Positions 7,025-12,608 of a DNA stretch of 12,608 nucleotides are shown piece after piece. Origin of the DNA: CAZKTF01 sp964555565 (lineage in GTDB: Bacteria > Planctomycetota > JAJSAM01 > JAKLKS01); assembly GCA_964555565.1 (NCBI GenBank), contig CAZKTF010000098.1:1-12608 (forward strand). The letters are read 5' to 3'. The notes beneath the pieces are model-generated. The model searched no databases. It was not told the DNA's origin and worked only from the letters and a program-made list of their open reading frames with translations. The position numbers and the translations under genes were made by a program. The stretch's first letter is position 1, and each line of letters opens with the position of its first letter.

Positions 7025-7078
7025 ACCCTCGACCTCCTGAATGCCATTCAGGCGCTCTCCCAACTGAGCTACGGCCCC
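7003..7078 (-). tRNA. tRNA-Ala (anticodon GGC)
   Basis: Read on the minus strand from 7078 to 7003 the 76 bases fold into a full cloverleaf. The acceptor stem is GGGGCCG pairing with CGGCTCC and includes the G3-U70 wobble that identifies alanine tRNAs. The D arm is GCTC/GAGC with loop AGTTGGGA, the anticodon arm is CCTGA-ATGGCAT-TCAGG with anticodon GGC, the variable loop has 5 bases, the T arm contains TTCAACT, the discriminator is A73 and the CCA is encoded. It decodes GCC (and GCT), and GCC is abundant in the proteins here. The tRNA is transcribed opposite to all neighbouring genes. Confidence 0.97.
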
Positions 7079-7106
7079 ACCGGTGCGGCGTCGGGGAGAG
7101 ACCCGC

Positions 7107-7112
7107 ATCGTA
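7107..7112 (-). promoter_or_regulatory. -10-like TACGAT upstream of tRNA-Ala
   Basis: Minus-strand TACGAT keeps the four most conserved positions of TATAAT and lies 28 bases before the tRNA 5' end, which would give a leader of about 20 bases for RNase P to remove. No clear TTGACA is found at the expected distance. Confidence 0.35.
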
Positions 7113-7163
7113 GGTCCGTGGCGGAGGTGTCCGGAGGAATTCCGGCCTCCGGCGGGAGGCCTG

Positions 7164-7169
7164 TACAGT
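7164..7169 (+). promoter_or_regulatory. -10-like TACAGT before leuS
   Basis: TACAGT (consensus TATAAT) is preceded by TG and ends 10 bases before the leuS ATG, so transcription would begin only about 3-4 bases before the start codon. leuS has no Shine-Dalgarno site at normal distance: the nearest GGGAGG is about 20 bases upstream, before the hexamer. A near-leaderless mRNA would explain this. No clear -35 is seen. Confidence 0.4.
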
Positions 7170-7179
7170 CTCCCGGATC

Positions 7180-9672
7180 ATGGCCTACGACTTCGCCACC
7201 GTCGAGCGGAAGTGGCAGGAGCGCTGGCGGGAGCGCGGGGACGACCTCGCCCCCGCGCGCCCGAAGAGGAAGTACTACGCCCTCGAGATGTTCGCCTACC
7301 CCTCGGGCGACATCCACATGGGCCACTTCCGGAACTACTCGGTGGGGGACGTGGTGGCGCGGACGCGCCGGATGCAGGGGTTCGACGTCCTGCACCCGTT
7401 CGGCTGGGACGCCTTCGGGCTCCCCGCGGAGGAGGCGGCGATCAAGCGGGGGGTCCACCCCCGCGACTGGACCATGGAGAACATCGAGGTCTCCCGGGCG
7501 ACGCTCCAGCGGTGCGGGATCTCCTACGACTGGGACCGCGAGGTCGTCACCTGCCGGCCGGACTACTACCGCTGGAACCAGTGGCTGTTCCTCCTGCTCC
7601 ACCGGCGCGGCCTCGCCTACCGGAAGACGGCGCTCGTCAACTGGTGCCCGCAGTGCAAGACCGTCCTCGCCAACGAGCAGGCCGAGGGGGGCACCTGCTG
7701 GAAGTGCGAGTCCGAGGTCGGCAAGCGGGAGCTGGAGCAGTGGTTCATCCGGATCACCGCCTACGCGGACAGGCTGCTGGCCGGCCTCGACCGGCTCCCG
7801 GAGTGGCCCGAGCCCGTCAAGGCGATCCAGCGCAACTGGATCGGCCGCTCCGAGGGGACGAGCGTCCGGTTCCGCGCGGCCGGCGTGAAGCACGACTTCA
7901 AGGTCTTCACGACGCGGCCCGACACGCTCTACGGCGTCACCTTCCTCGCCATCGCCCCCGAGCACCCCTGGGCGCGGATGCTGCCGGCGGGGACGGCGCG
8001 CGAGAAGGAGGTGGAGCGGTACATCGAGACCTCCCTCAAGCGCTCGGAGATCGAGCGGACCTCGACCGTGCGCGTGCAGGACGGCGTGGACACGGGGGCG
8101 GCGGCGGTCCACCCCCTCACGGGGGAGCGAGTCCCGATACTCGTCGCGGACTACGTGCTGGCCCACTACGGGACCGGCGTCGTGATGGGCGTCCCGGCCC
8201 ACGACGAGCGGGACTTCGCCTTCGCCCGTCGCTACGGGCTCCCCCTGAGGGTCGTCATCCGTCCCCCGGGGACCGAGCGGGCCCCCCGCCCCGAGGAGCT
8301 CCGCGAGGCCTGGACCGGCCCCGGGACGATGGTGAACTCCGGGCCCTTCGACGGGCTCCCCGCGGACCGCGGCCGCGAGGCGGTCACGCAGCACCTCCGG
8401 GGGAAGGGGCTCGGCGGCCCGCAGGTCACCTTCCGCCTCCGCGACTGGCTCATCAGCCGCCAGCGCTACTGGGGGACTCCCATCCCCATGGTCCGCTGCG
8501 CCGCCTGCGGGGACGTGCCCGTGCCCGAGGGGGACCTCCCCGTCCTCCTGCCCGAGAAGGTGAAGGACTGGATCCCGAAGGGGCGCTCGCCGCTCGCGGA
8601 CGTTCCGGAGTTCGTGAACACGAAGTGCCCGCAGTGCGGCGGCCCGGCGGAGCGGGACGCGGACACCATGGACACCTTCATGGATTCGTCCTGGTACCAC
8701 CTCCGCTACGCCGACCCCAGGAACGACCGCGAGGTCTTCGGGCGCGAGGCCGTCGCGCGCTGGCTCCCCATCGACCTCTACATCGGGGGGGCGGAGCACG
8801 CGAGCGGGCACCTCCTCTACTTCCGCTTCCTCACGATGGTCCTCCACGACGAGGGGCTGCTCGCCTTCGAGGAGCCCGCGACGCGCCTGTTCAACCACGG
8901 CATGGTCAACGACGCCGCGGGGAAGAAGATGTCGAAGTCGAAGGGCAACCTCGTGACGCCCGGGGACATGATCGCCCGCTACGGGGTGGACGCCTCGCGG
9001 GTGGCGATGTGCTTCTTCGCCCCGACGGGCGACCCCATCGTCTGGAACGAGGAGGGGGTCCAGGGGGCCCAGCGCTTCCTCCGGCGCACCGAGGAGTTCG
9101 TCGCCCGGGTCGCCCCGCTCGTGAGGTCCGTGCCGGCGGGGACTCCCGTGCCCGCCGGCGGCGTGGACGCCGGAGCCCGCGACGTCCGCCGCCTCTGCTA
9201 CGAGGCCCTCCGAAACATGACGCAGGCGGTCGAGGGCGACCTCGCGTTCAACACGGTCGTGTCCGACCTGATGAAGGCGTTGAACGGCCTCACGCAGGCC
9301 CCGGCCGTCGGGGACACGCCGGGGAACCGCGCGGCGCTCGCCGACGCGGTGCGGGTCTTCGTCGGCGTCCTCGCGCCCATGGCGCCCCACCTCGGCGAGG
9401 AGCTCTATGGGAGCCTCGGGGGTCGGGACACGGTGTTCCGGGGGCCCTGGCCGGAGCTCGATCCGGCGGCGCTCGCGCAGGACGAGGTCGAGATCCCCGT
9501 CCAGGTGAACGGGAAGGTCCGCGGGCGCGTGCGGGTGGCCGTCGGCGCCGACGAGGCCGCCCACCGGGCGCGCGCGGAGGCCTCCCTCGCGGTCCGCCCG
9601 CACCTCGCGGGGAGGACGGTCGTGAAGGTGGTCGTCGTCCCCGGCCGCCTCGTCAACTTCGTGGTGCGCTGA
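7180..9672 (+). CDS. leuS: leucyl-tRNA synthetase
   Basis: Charges tRNA-Leu with leucine in the cytoplasm (class Ia synthetase). The 830 aa length is normal for bacteria. The HIGH motif is HMGH at 46-49 in PSGDIHMGHFRNYSVGDVVAR, and KMSKS is at 583-587. A zinc-binding insert carries CPQC at 156-159 and CWKC at 173-176. The CP1 editing domain keeps TTRPDT at 244-249 and the essential Asp342 in VPAHDERDF, so mischarged tRNA should be hydrolysed. Further pairs (CAAC, CPQC) and DTMDTFMDSSWY from 495 are typical LeuRS features. The C-terminus (VNGKVRGRVRV and a final VVVPGRLVNFVV) is intact. ATG 7180 matches the family N-terminus but lacks a Shine-Dalgarno site. proS follows after 19 bases, so the two synthetases are likely co-transcribed. 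Confidence 0.98.
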   Translation: MAYDFATVERKWQERWRERGDDLAPARPKRKYYALEMFAYPSGDIHMGHFRNYSVGDVVARTRRMQGFDVLHPFGWDAFGLPAEEAAIKRGVHPRDWTMENIEVSRATLQRCGISYDWDREVVTCRPDYYRWNQWLFLLLHRRGLAYRKTALVNWCPQCKTVLANEQAEGGTCWKCESEVGKRELEQWFIRITAYADRLLAGLDRLPEWPEPVKAIQRNWIGRSEGTSVRFRAAGVKHDFKVFTTRPDTLYGVTFLAIAPEHPWARMLPAGTAREKEVERYIETSLKRSEIERTSTVRVQDGVDTGAAAVHPLTGERVPILVADYVLAHYGTGVVMGVPAHDERDFAFARRYGLPLRVVIRPPGTERAPRPEELREAWTGPGTMVNSGPFDGLPADRGREAVTQHLRGKGLGGPQVTFRLRDWLISRQRYWGTPIPMVRCAACGDVPVPEGDLPVLLPEKVKDWIPKGRSPLADVPEFVNTKCPQCGGPAERDADTMDTFMDSSWYHLRYADPRNDREVFGREAVARWLPIDLYIGGAEHASGHLLYFRFLTMVLHDEGLLAFEEPATRLFNHGMVNDAAGKKMSKSKGNLVTPGDMIARYGVDASRVAMCFFAPTGDPIVWNEEGVQGAQRFLRRTEEFVARVAPLVRSVPAGTPVPAGGVDAGARDVRRLCYEALRNMTQAVEGDLAFNTVVSDLMKALNGLTQAPAVGDTPGNRAALADAVRVFVGVLAPMAPHLGEELYGSLGGRDTVFRGPWPELDPAALAQDEVEIPVQVNGKVRGRVRVAVGADEAAHRARAEASLAVRPHLAGRTVVKVVVVPGRLVNFVVR

Positions 9673-9681
9673 CCGCCCGCC

Positions 9682-9688
9682 GGAGGAG
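9682..9688 (+). promoter_or_regulatory. ribosome binding site of proS
   Basis: GGAGGAG, with GGAGG ending 5 bases before the ATG at 9692, in the 19-base gap after leuS. It fixes the proS start and lets proS be translated independently on a shared message. Confidence 0.65.
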
Positions 9689-9691
9689 CCC

Positions 9692-11131
9692 ATGGCCCAG
9701 GAGAGCCCCATCACCCCCCGCGCGAAGGACTTCGCCGCGTGGTACGGGGACGTCGTCGCCGCGGCGGAGCTGGCCGACTACGCCCCGGTGAAGGGCTGCA
9801 TGGTGATCCGCCCCGGCGGCTACGGAGTCTGGGAGAACATCCAGCGCGAGCTCGACCGCCGGATCAAGGACACGGGGCACGAGAACGCCTACTTCCCCCT
9901 CCTCATCCCCCAGTCCTTTCTCGAGAAGGAGGCGGAGCACGTGAAGGGCTTCGCCCCGGAGTGCGCCGTCGTCACGCACGGCGGCGGGAAGGCGCTCGAG
10001 GAGCCGCTCTACATCCGGCCCACGAGCGAGGCCATGATCTGCACGATGTACGGGAAGTGGGTCTCCTCCTGGCGGGACCTCCCGATCCTCGTGAACCAGT
10101 GGGCGAACGTCGTGCGCTGGGAGATGCGCACGCGGCTCTTCCTCCGCACGCTCGAGTTCCTCTGGCAGGAGGGGCACACCGCCCACGAGACCCACGCGGA
10201 GGCCGCCGTCGAGGCGCGGAAGATGCTCGACGTCTACGCCGACCTGGCCGAGAACGTCCTCGCCGTGCCCGTGCTCACGGGCCGCAAGACCGACGCCGAG
10301 CGCTTCGCGGGGGCGGACGTGACCTACTGCATCGAGGCCATGATGCAGAACGGCTGGGCGCTCCAGTCGGGCACGAGCCACGACCTCGGCCAGACCTTCG
10401 CGAAGGCCTACGGGATCCAGTTCCAGGGGCGGGACGGGACCAACCAGCACGCCTGGTCCACCTCCTGGGGGGTGTCCACGCGGCTCATCGGGGCCGTGAT
10501 CATGGTCCACGGGGACGACTCCGGGGTGGTCCTCCCGCCGAAGGTGGCCGGCACGCAGGTCGTCCTCCTCCCCATCCCCGGGAAGACCGACGCCGACAAC
10601 GCCGCCGTGAAGACGGGTCTCGACCGGATGGCCGCGGAGCTGAAGGCCGCCGGGATCCGCTTGAAGGTGGACACGCGGGACAACCTCCGCCCCGGCGCCA
10701 AGCACTACGAGTGGGAGCGGAGGGGGGTCCCCGTGCGGGTGGAGTTCGGGCCCCGCGACGCGGCCCAGGGGACCTGCGTCCTCGTCCGGCGGGACGAGAA
10801 GACGAAGGCCCCGGCCCGACTCGAGGGCCTCGCCCGGACCGTGGCGGACCTCCTCGACGTCGTGCAGGCGTCGATGCTGAAGAAGGCCCGCGGGTGGCGG
10901 GACGCCCGCACCCGCGTCCTCGACGACTACGACTGCTTCAAGAAGGACGTCGAGGGGGGCGGGTTCTTCCGGATGCGCTGGTGCGGCGACGCGAAGTGCG
11001 AGGAGCGGGTGAAGGAGGAGACCAAAGCCACGATCCGCGTCCTCCCCTTCGACGAGCCCGACGACTCCGGCCCCTGCGCCGTCTGCGCCATCACGGCGCC
11101 GCGGCGCGCGGTGTTCGCGCGGGCGTACTGA
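9692..11131 (+). CDS. proS: prolyl-tRNA synthetase, archaeal/eukaryotic type
   Basis: Charges tRNA-Pro with proline (class IIa synthetase). The 479 aa length and architecture match the shorter archaeal/eukaryotic-type ProRS (type 3), which lacks the editing insertion of the E. coli type. In order: motif 1 region with PLLIPQSFLEKEAEHVKGF, TSE at 111-113, motif 2 with Arg142 and Glu144 in NVVRWE followed by RTLEFLWQEGHTAH, and motif 3 region GTNQHAWSTSWGVSTRLIG then MVHGDDSGVVLPP. After the anticodon-binding domain comes the type-specific C-terminal zinc domain with Cys431, Cys436, Cys462 and Cys465, and the chain ends in the characteristic ARAY with a terminal Tyr. Because no cis-editing domain is present, Ala-tRNA-Pro clearance would need a separate deacylase, not seen here. 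It is the second gene of a leuS-proS pair and is convergent with the next gene, with only 9 bases between stops. Confidence 0.97.
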   Translation: MAQESPITPRAKDFAAWYGDVVAAAELADYAPVKGCMVIRPGGYGVWENIQRELDRRIKDTGHENAYFPLLIPQSFLEKEAEHVKGFAPECAVVTHGGGKALEEPLYIRPTSEAMICTMYGKWVSSWRDLPILVNQWANVVRWEMRTRLFLRTLEFLWQEGHTAHETHAEAAVEARKMLDVYADLAENVLAVPVLTGRKTDAERFAGADVTYCIEAMMQNGWALQSGTSHDLGQTFAKAYGIQFQGRDGTNQHAWSTSWGVSTRLIGAVIMVHGDDSGVVLPPKVAGTQVVLLPIPGKTDADNAAVKTGLDRMAAELKAAGIRLKVDTRDNLRPGAKHYEWERRGVPVRVEFGPRDAAQGTCVLVRRDEKTKAPARLEGLARTVADLLDVVQASMLKKARGWRDARTRVLDDYDCFKKDVEGGGFFRMRWCGDAKCEERVKEETKATIRVLPFDEPDDSGPCAVCAITAPRRAVFARAY

Positions 11132-11140
11132 CGGGGGGGC

Positions 11141-12463
11141 CTACCTCCGGGGGTCCAGGACGAAGTCGTCGTAGGCGCCGTTCGCGTCCCCGGCGGCGAA
11201 GTTCGAGGACGTGGAGGTGAGCACCAGCCAGCGTCCGTTGGAGGCGAGCGAGGCCGCGTAGATGTAGCTGGAACCGTCCCCGACCTGGCCCAGCGGGTCC
11301 ACGGAGAGCAGGCGGAGATCCCCGGAGGCGAGGTCGTAGGAGTACACGTCCGACTGGTCGTTGGTGTCCTCCGGGACGAGCCGGCCTCCCGCGGGCCCGG
11401 CGCAGAACACCACGACCCTCCCGTTCGCGGTGATCGCGGGGTTGAAGGAGTCCCCCGCGGCCTCGGTCCCGTCCGCGTTCACGGAGACGCGCCGCGTCCC
11501 GCCCGTGCGGAAGTCGTGGACGAAGGCGTCGTCCACCCCGTTCGTGTCGCCCGGGACCAGGTTCGTGGCGCCCGAGTAGAACGCCACGACGTTCCCGTCG
11601 CTGGAGACGACGGCGTCGTAGGAGTTGCCGTCGGCCTCGGCCCCGGCGGAGTCCACGGAGGCGCGCCGGGTCGTCCCGGTCTTCCGGTCGAAGACGAAGA
11701 TGTCCGCCCGGGCGTTGACGTCGCCGGGGACCAGGTTCGTGGCGAAGGAGTTGTAGGCTACGAACCGCCCGCTCGCGGAGATCGAGGCGTCGTCGCTGGC
11801 CCCGTCCCCGGCGGCCCCGCCCGCGTCGGCCGAGACGAGCGTGAGCGCGCCCGTCCGGTCGTCCCGGAGGAACACGTCGAACTTGGCGTTCGTGTCGTTG
11901 GGGACCAGGTTCGTGGCGCGGGAGTGGAAGGCCACCCACCGCCCGTTCGAGGAGATGCTGCTCCCGAACAGCTGGGCGCCGTCGTTGCCCTGCGCCGTGC
12001 CGTCGGCCGTGTCGGAGATCCGGCGGGTCTCCCCCGTCTTCCGGTCGTGCAGGAAGACGTCGGCCCGGGAGTTGGCGTCCCCCGCGGTCAGGTTCGAGGC
12101 GCTCGACCAGAACACGACCCACCGCCCGTTGGCGGAGATGGAGGGGGCGCCCGAGTTGCCGTTGGCCTCGACGCCGGCCGAGTCGATCGAGACCCGCGTG
12201 GTCACCCCGGCGCGCCGGTCGCGCACGAAGATGTCCGTGAAGCCGTTCGCGTCGCCGGCGACGAGGTCCGTGGCGGCGGACTGGAAGGCGACGAAGCGGC
12301 CGTTGGCGCTGACGGCGGCCTCGCGGCTCGCGCCGTCGCCCACGAGGCCGGCGGGGGTGAGCGAGGCGGGGTCGAGTTCCCCGGACCCGACCGCCGCCGA
12401 GGCCCCGAGGACGCCGAGGATCCCCGCGGCGAGCGCGGACGCGGCACGAAGGACGCTTCCCAT
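11141..12463 (-). CDS. secreted seven-bladed PD40/TolB-like beta-propeller protein
   Basis: The frame is open from a GTG at 12520, but ATG at 12463 is the better start: GGAGG on the minus strand (12474-12470) lies 6 bases before it, and it opens with a signal peptide (hydrophobic residues about 7-24, possible cleavage after ASA at 21-23). The 440 aa product then consists of seven repeats of about 58 residues, each with NGR-hydrophobic-V-x-F near its start, then NLVPGDTN-like and DVFVxDRxTG motifs, then RRVS and a Gly-rich turn. The NGR-equivalent sites are near residues 54, 112, 173, 231, 289, 347 and 409. These are PD40-type propeller blades as in TolB, with Asp/Asn-rich loops that may bind calcium. 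No enzyme motif, membrane anchor or sorting signal is visible. Such proteins are usually exported and bind protein or glycan ligands; the ligand is unknown. It is convergent with proS. Confidence 0.85.
   Translation of the reverse strand: MGSVLRAASALAAGILGVLGASAAVGSGELDPASLTPAGLVGDGASREAAVSANGRFVAFQSAATDLVAGDANGFTDIFVRDRRAGVTTRVSIDSAGVEANGNSGAPSISANGRWVVFWSSASNLTAGDANSRADVFLHDRKTGETRRISDTADGTAQGNDGAQLFGSSISSNGRWVAFHSRATNLVPNDTNAKFDVFLRDDRTGALTLVSADAGGAAGDGASDDASISASGRFVAYNSFATNLVPGDVNARADIFVFDRKTGTTRRASVDSAGAEADGNSYDAVVSSDGNVVAFYSGATNLVPGDTNGVDDAFVHDFRTGGTRRVSVNADGTEAAGDSFNPAITANGRVVVFCAGPAGGRLVPEDTNDQSDVYSYDLASGDLRLLSVDPLGQVGDGSSYIYAASLASNGRWLVLTSTSSNFAAGDANGAYDDFVLDPRR
11144..12349 (-). repeat. 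tandem 174-base coding repeats (propeller blades)
   Basis: Seven degenerate tandem units encode the propeller blades. The spacing between successive NGR-equivalent codons is 58, 61, 58, 58, 58 and 62 residues, so the core unit is 174 bases. Bases recur recognisably between units, for example those coding for ATNLVPGD. The copies are diverged, so this is old duplication and not a recent expansion. Confidence 0.75.
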
Positions 12464-12466
12464 GAA

Positions 12467-12474
12467 CCCCCTCC
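12467..12474 (-). promoter_or_regulatory. ribosome binding site deciding the propeller start
   Basis: The minus strand reads GGAGGGGG followed by TTC and the ATG at 12463-12461. The GTG at 12520 has no such site and lies within the candidate promoter. Confidence 0.65.
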
Positions 12475-12510
12475 GGGTCCGCCGCGGGAGGACCCCCGCG
12501 ACGTGGGAGA

Positions 12511-12540
12511 CTCCTAGCACAGGCGCGGTGCCCGGCGCAA
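12511..12540 (-). promoter_or_regulatory. candidate promoter of the propeller gene
   Basis: On the minus strand TTGCGC (12540-12535) is followed after 18 bases by TAGGAG (12516-12511), the latter preceded by TGTGC. Matches to TTGACA and TATAAT are partial. The implied start near 12504 gives a leader of about 40 bases that includes the ribosome binding site, and it excludes the GTG at 12520. Confidence 0.4.
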
Positions 12541-12585
12541 GGGGACGCCCGGCCCCGGGTGCATGACCGTACTTGCGAGGTCCGC

Positions 12586-12600
12586 CGGCCGAAACGGCCG
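12586..12600. other. small perfect hairpin at right edge
   Basis: CGGCCG-AAA-CGGCCG is a perfect 6-bp inverted repeat with a 3-base loop. It could be part of a terminator for a gene beyond the window or a protein site. No T-run is visible before the window ends. The surrounding 68 bases show no supported gene. Confidence 0.3.
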
Positions 12601-12608
12601 TGAAGGTC

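Larger units (their letters stand above)
6890..7179. other. spacer with zinc-ribbon remnant, tRNA-Ala and divergent -10 elements
   Basis: The 290 bases between folD and leuS hold a broken zinc-ribbon frame (6929-7024, plus strand), the tRNA-Ala gene (7003-7078, minus strand), and two -10-like hexamers pointing outward, TACGAT (7107-7112, minus) toward the tRNA and TACAGT (7164-7169, plus) toward leuS. I see no strong terminator hairpin for folD. Confidence 0.6.

Noticed and set aside
6834..7181. Protein-like frames across the tRNA (e.g. ELNPRPPECHSGALPTELRP on plus, RSSVGRAPEWHSGGRGFNSL on minus)
   Set aside because: These peptides are the translation of the tRNA gene and its antisense, a known source of false proteins in databases.
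7069..9791. Frames of 881 (minus) and 902 (plus) codons over leuS
   Set aside because: Both overlap leuS almost fully, lack motifs and have extreme Arg/Pro/Gly content. leuS has complete catalytic and editing motifs in its own frame.
11091..12517. Long frames over the propeller gene (343 codons minus in another frame, 333 codons plus)
   Set aside because: They echo the internal 174-base repeats in wrong frames and have no signal peptide or domain.
12563..12608. ATG at 12563 opening a frame to the right edge (MTVLARSAGRNG...)
   Set aside because: Only 15 codons are visible, with no ribosome binding site and with a hairpin inside; it is not supportable as a gene start.
1..12608. Search for CRISPR arrays, insertion sequences, phage genes, toxin-antitoxin or defence genes
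   Set aside because: The only regular repeats are the coding repeats of the propeller and the Gly-rich tract. No transposase, integrase, nuclease or paired small toxin-antitoxin frames were recognised.

Overview
The window is very GC-rich (roughly 70% G+C by eye, not computed) and gene-dense, and reads as a bacterial chromosome segment. The encoded LolCDE-type transporter parts and a lipoprotein suggest a Gram-negative cell envelope. The Gly-rich HEAT-repeat protein, the archaeal/eukaryotic-type prolyl-tRNA synthetase and the secreted PD40-type propeller would fit Planctomycetota, or less likely Myxococcota or another high-GC lineage. This placement is inference from gene style, not a database match.

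Layout. (1) 3-1778 (+): 3' part of a HEAT-repeat protein whose N-terminal part runs off the left edge through a Gly/Ser/Pro/Ala-rich linker. (2) 1869-4204 (+): an envelope cassette made of a LolC/E-family permease, a LolD-like ATPase (8-base overlap with the permease) and a 76-79 aa predicted lipoprotein, closed by a GC-rich hairpin. (3) 4308-6889 (+): one-carbon module fhs-folD with overlapping stop and start codons. (4) 6890-7179: a spacer holding a broken zinc-ribbon reading frame that runs into the 3' end of a tRNA-Ala(GGC) gene on the minus strand, then two -10-like elements facing opposite ways. (5) 7180-11131 (+): leuS and proS, 19 bases apart. (6) 11141-12463 (-): a secreted seven-bladed beta-propeller protein convergent with proS, with a candidate promoter at 12511-12540. 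(7) 12541-12608: short non-coding edge.

How the genes work together. Permease and ATPase would form one ABC machine acting on lipoproteins at the inner membrane, and the small lipoprotein is placed as a possible client or accessory. Fhs and FolD act in series (formate to 10-formyl-THF to 5,10-methylene-THF), feeding purine, fMet and methyl-group synthesis. tRNA-Ala, LeuRS and ProRS are translation housekeeping.

I see no CRISPR array, insertion sequence, phage gene, toxin-antitoxin pair or defence system, and nothing that amounts to a new multi-gene system. The points most worth a second look are the frameshifted zinc-ribbon remnant abutting the tRNA 3' end, -10-like hexamers that sit on or just before start codons and suggest leaderless or short-leader transcripts and corrected starts, the single-permease Lol-like cassette with its lipoprotein, and the propeller whose N-terminus seems to close the ring.
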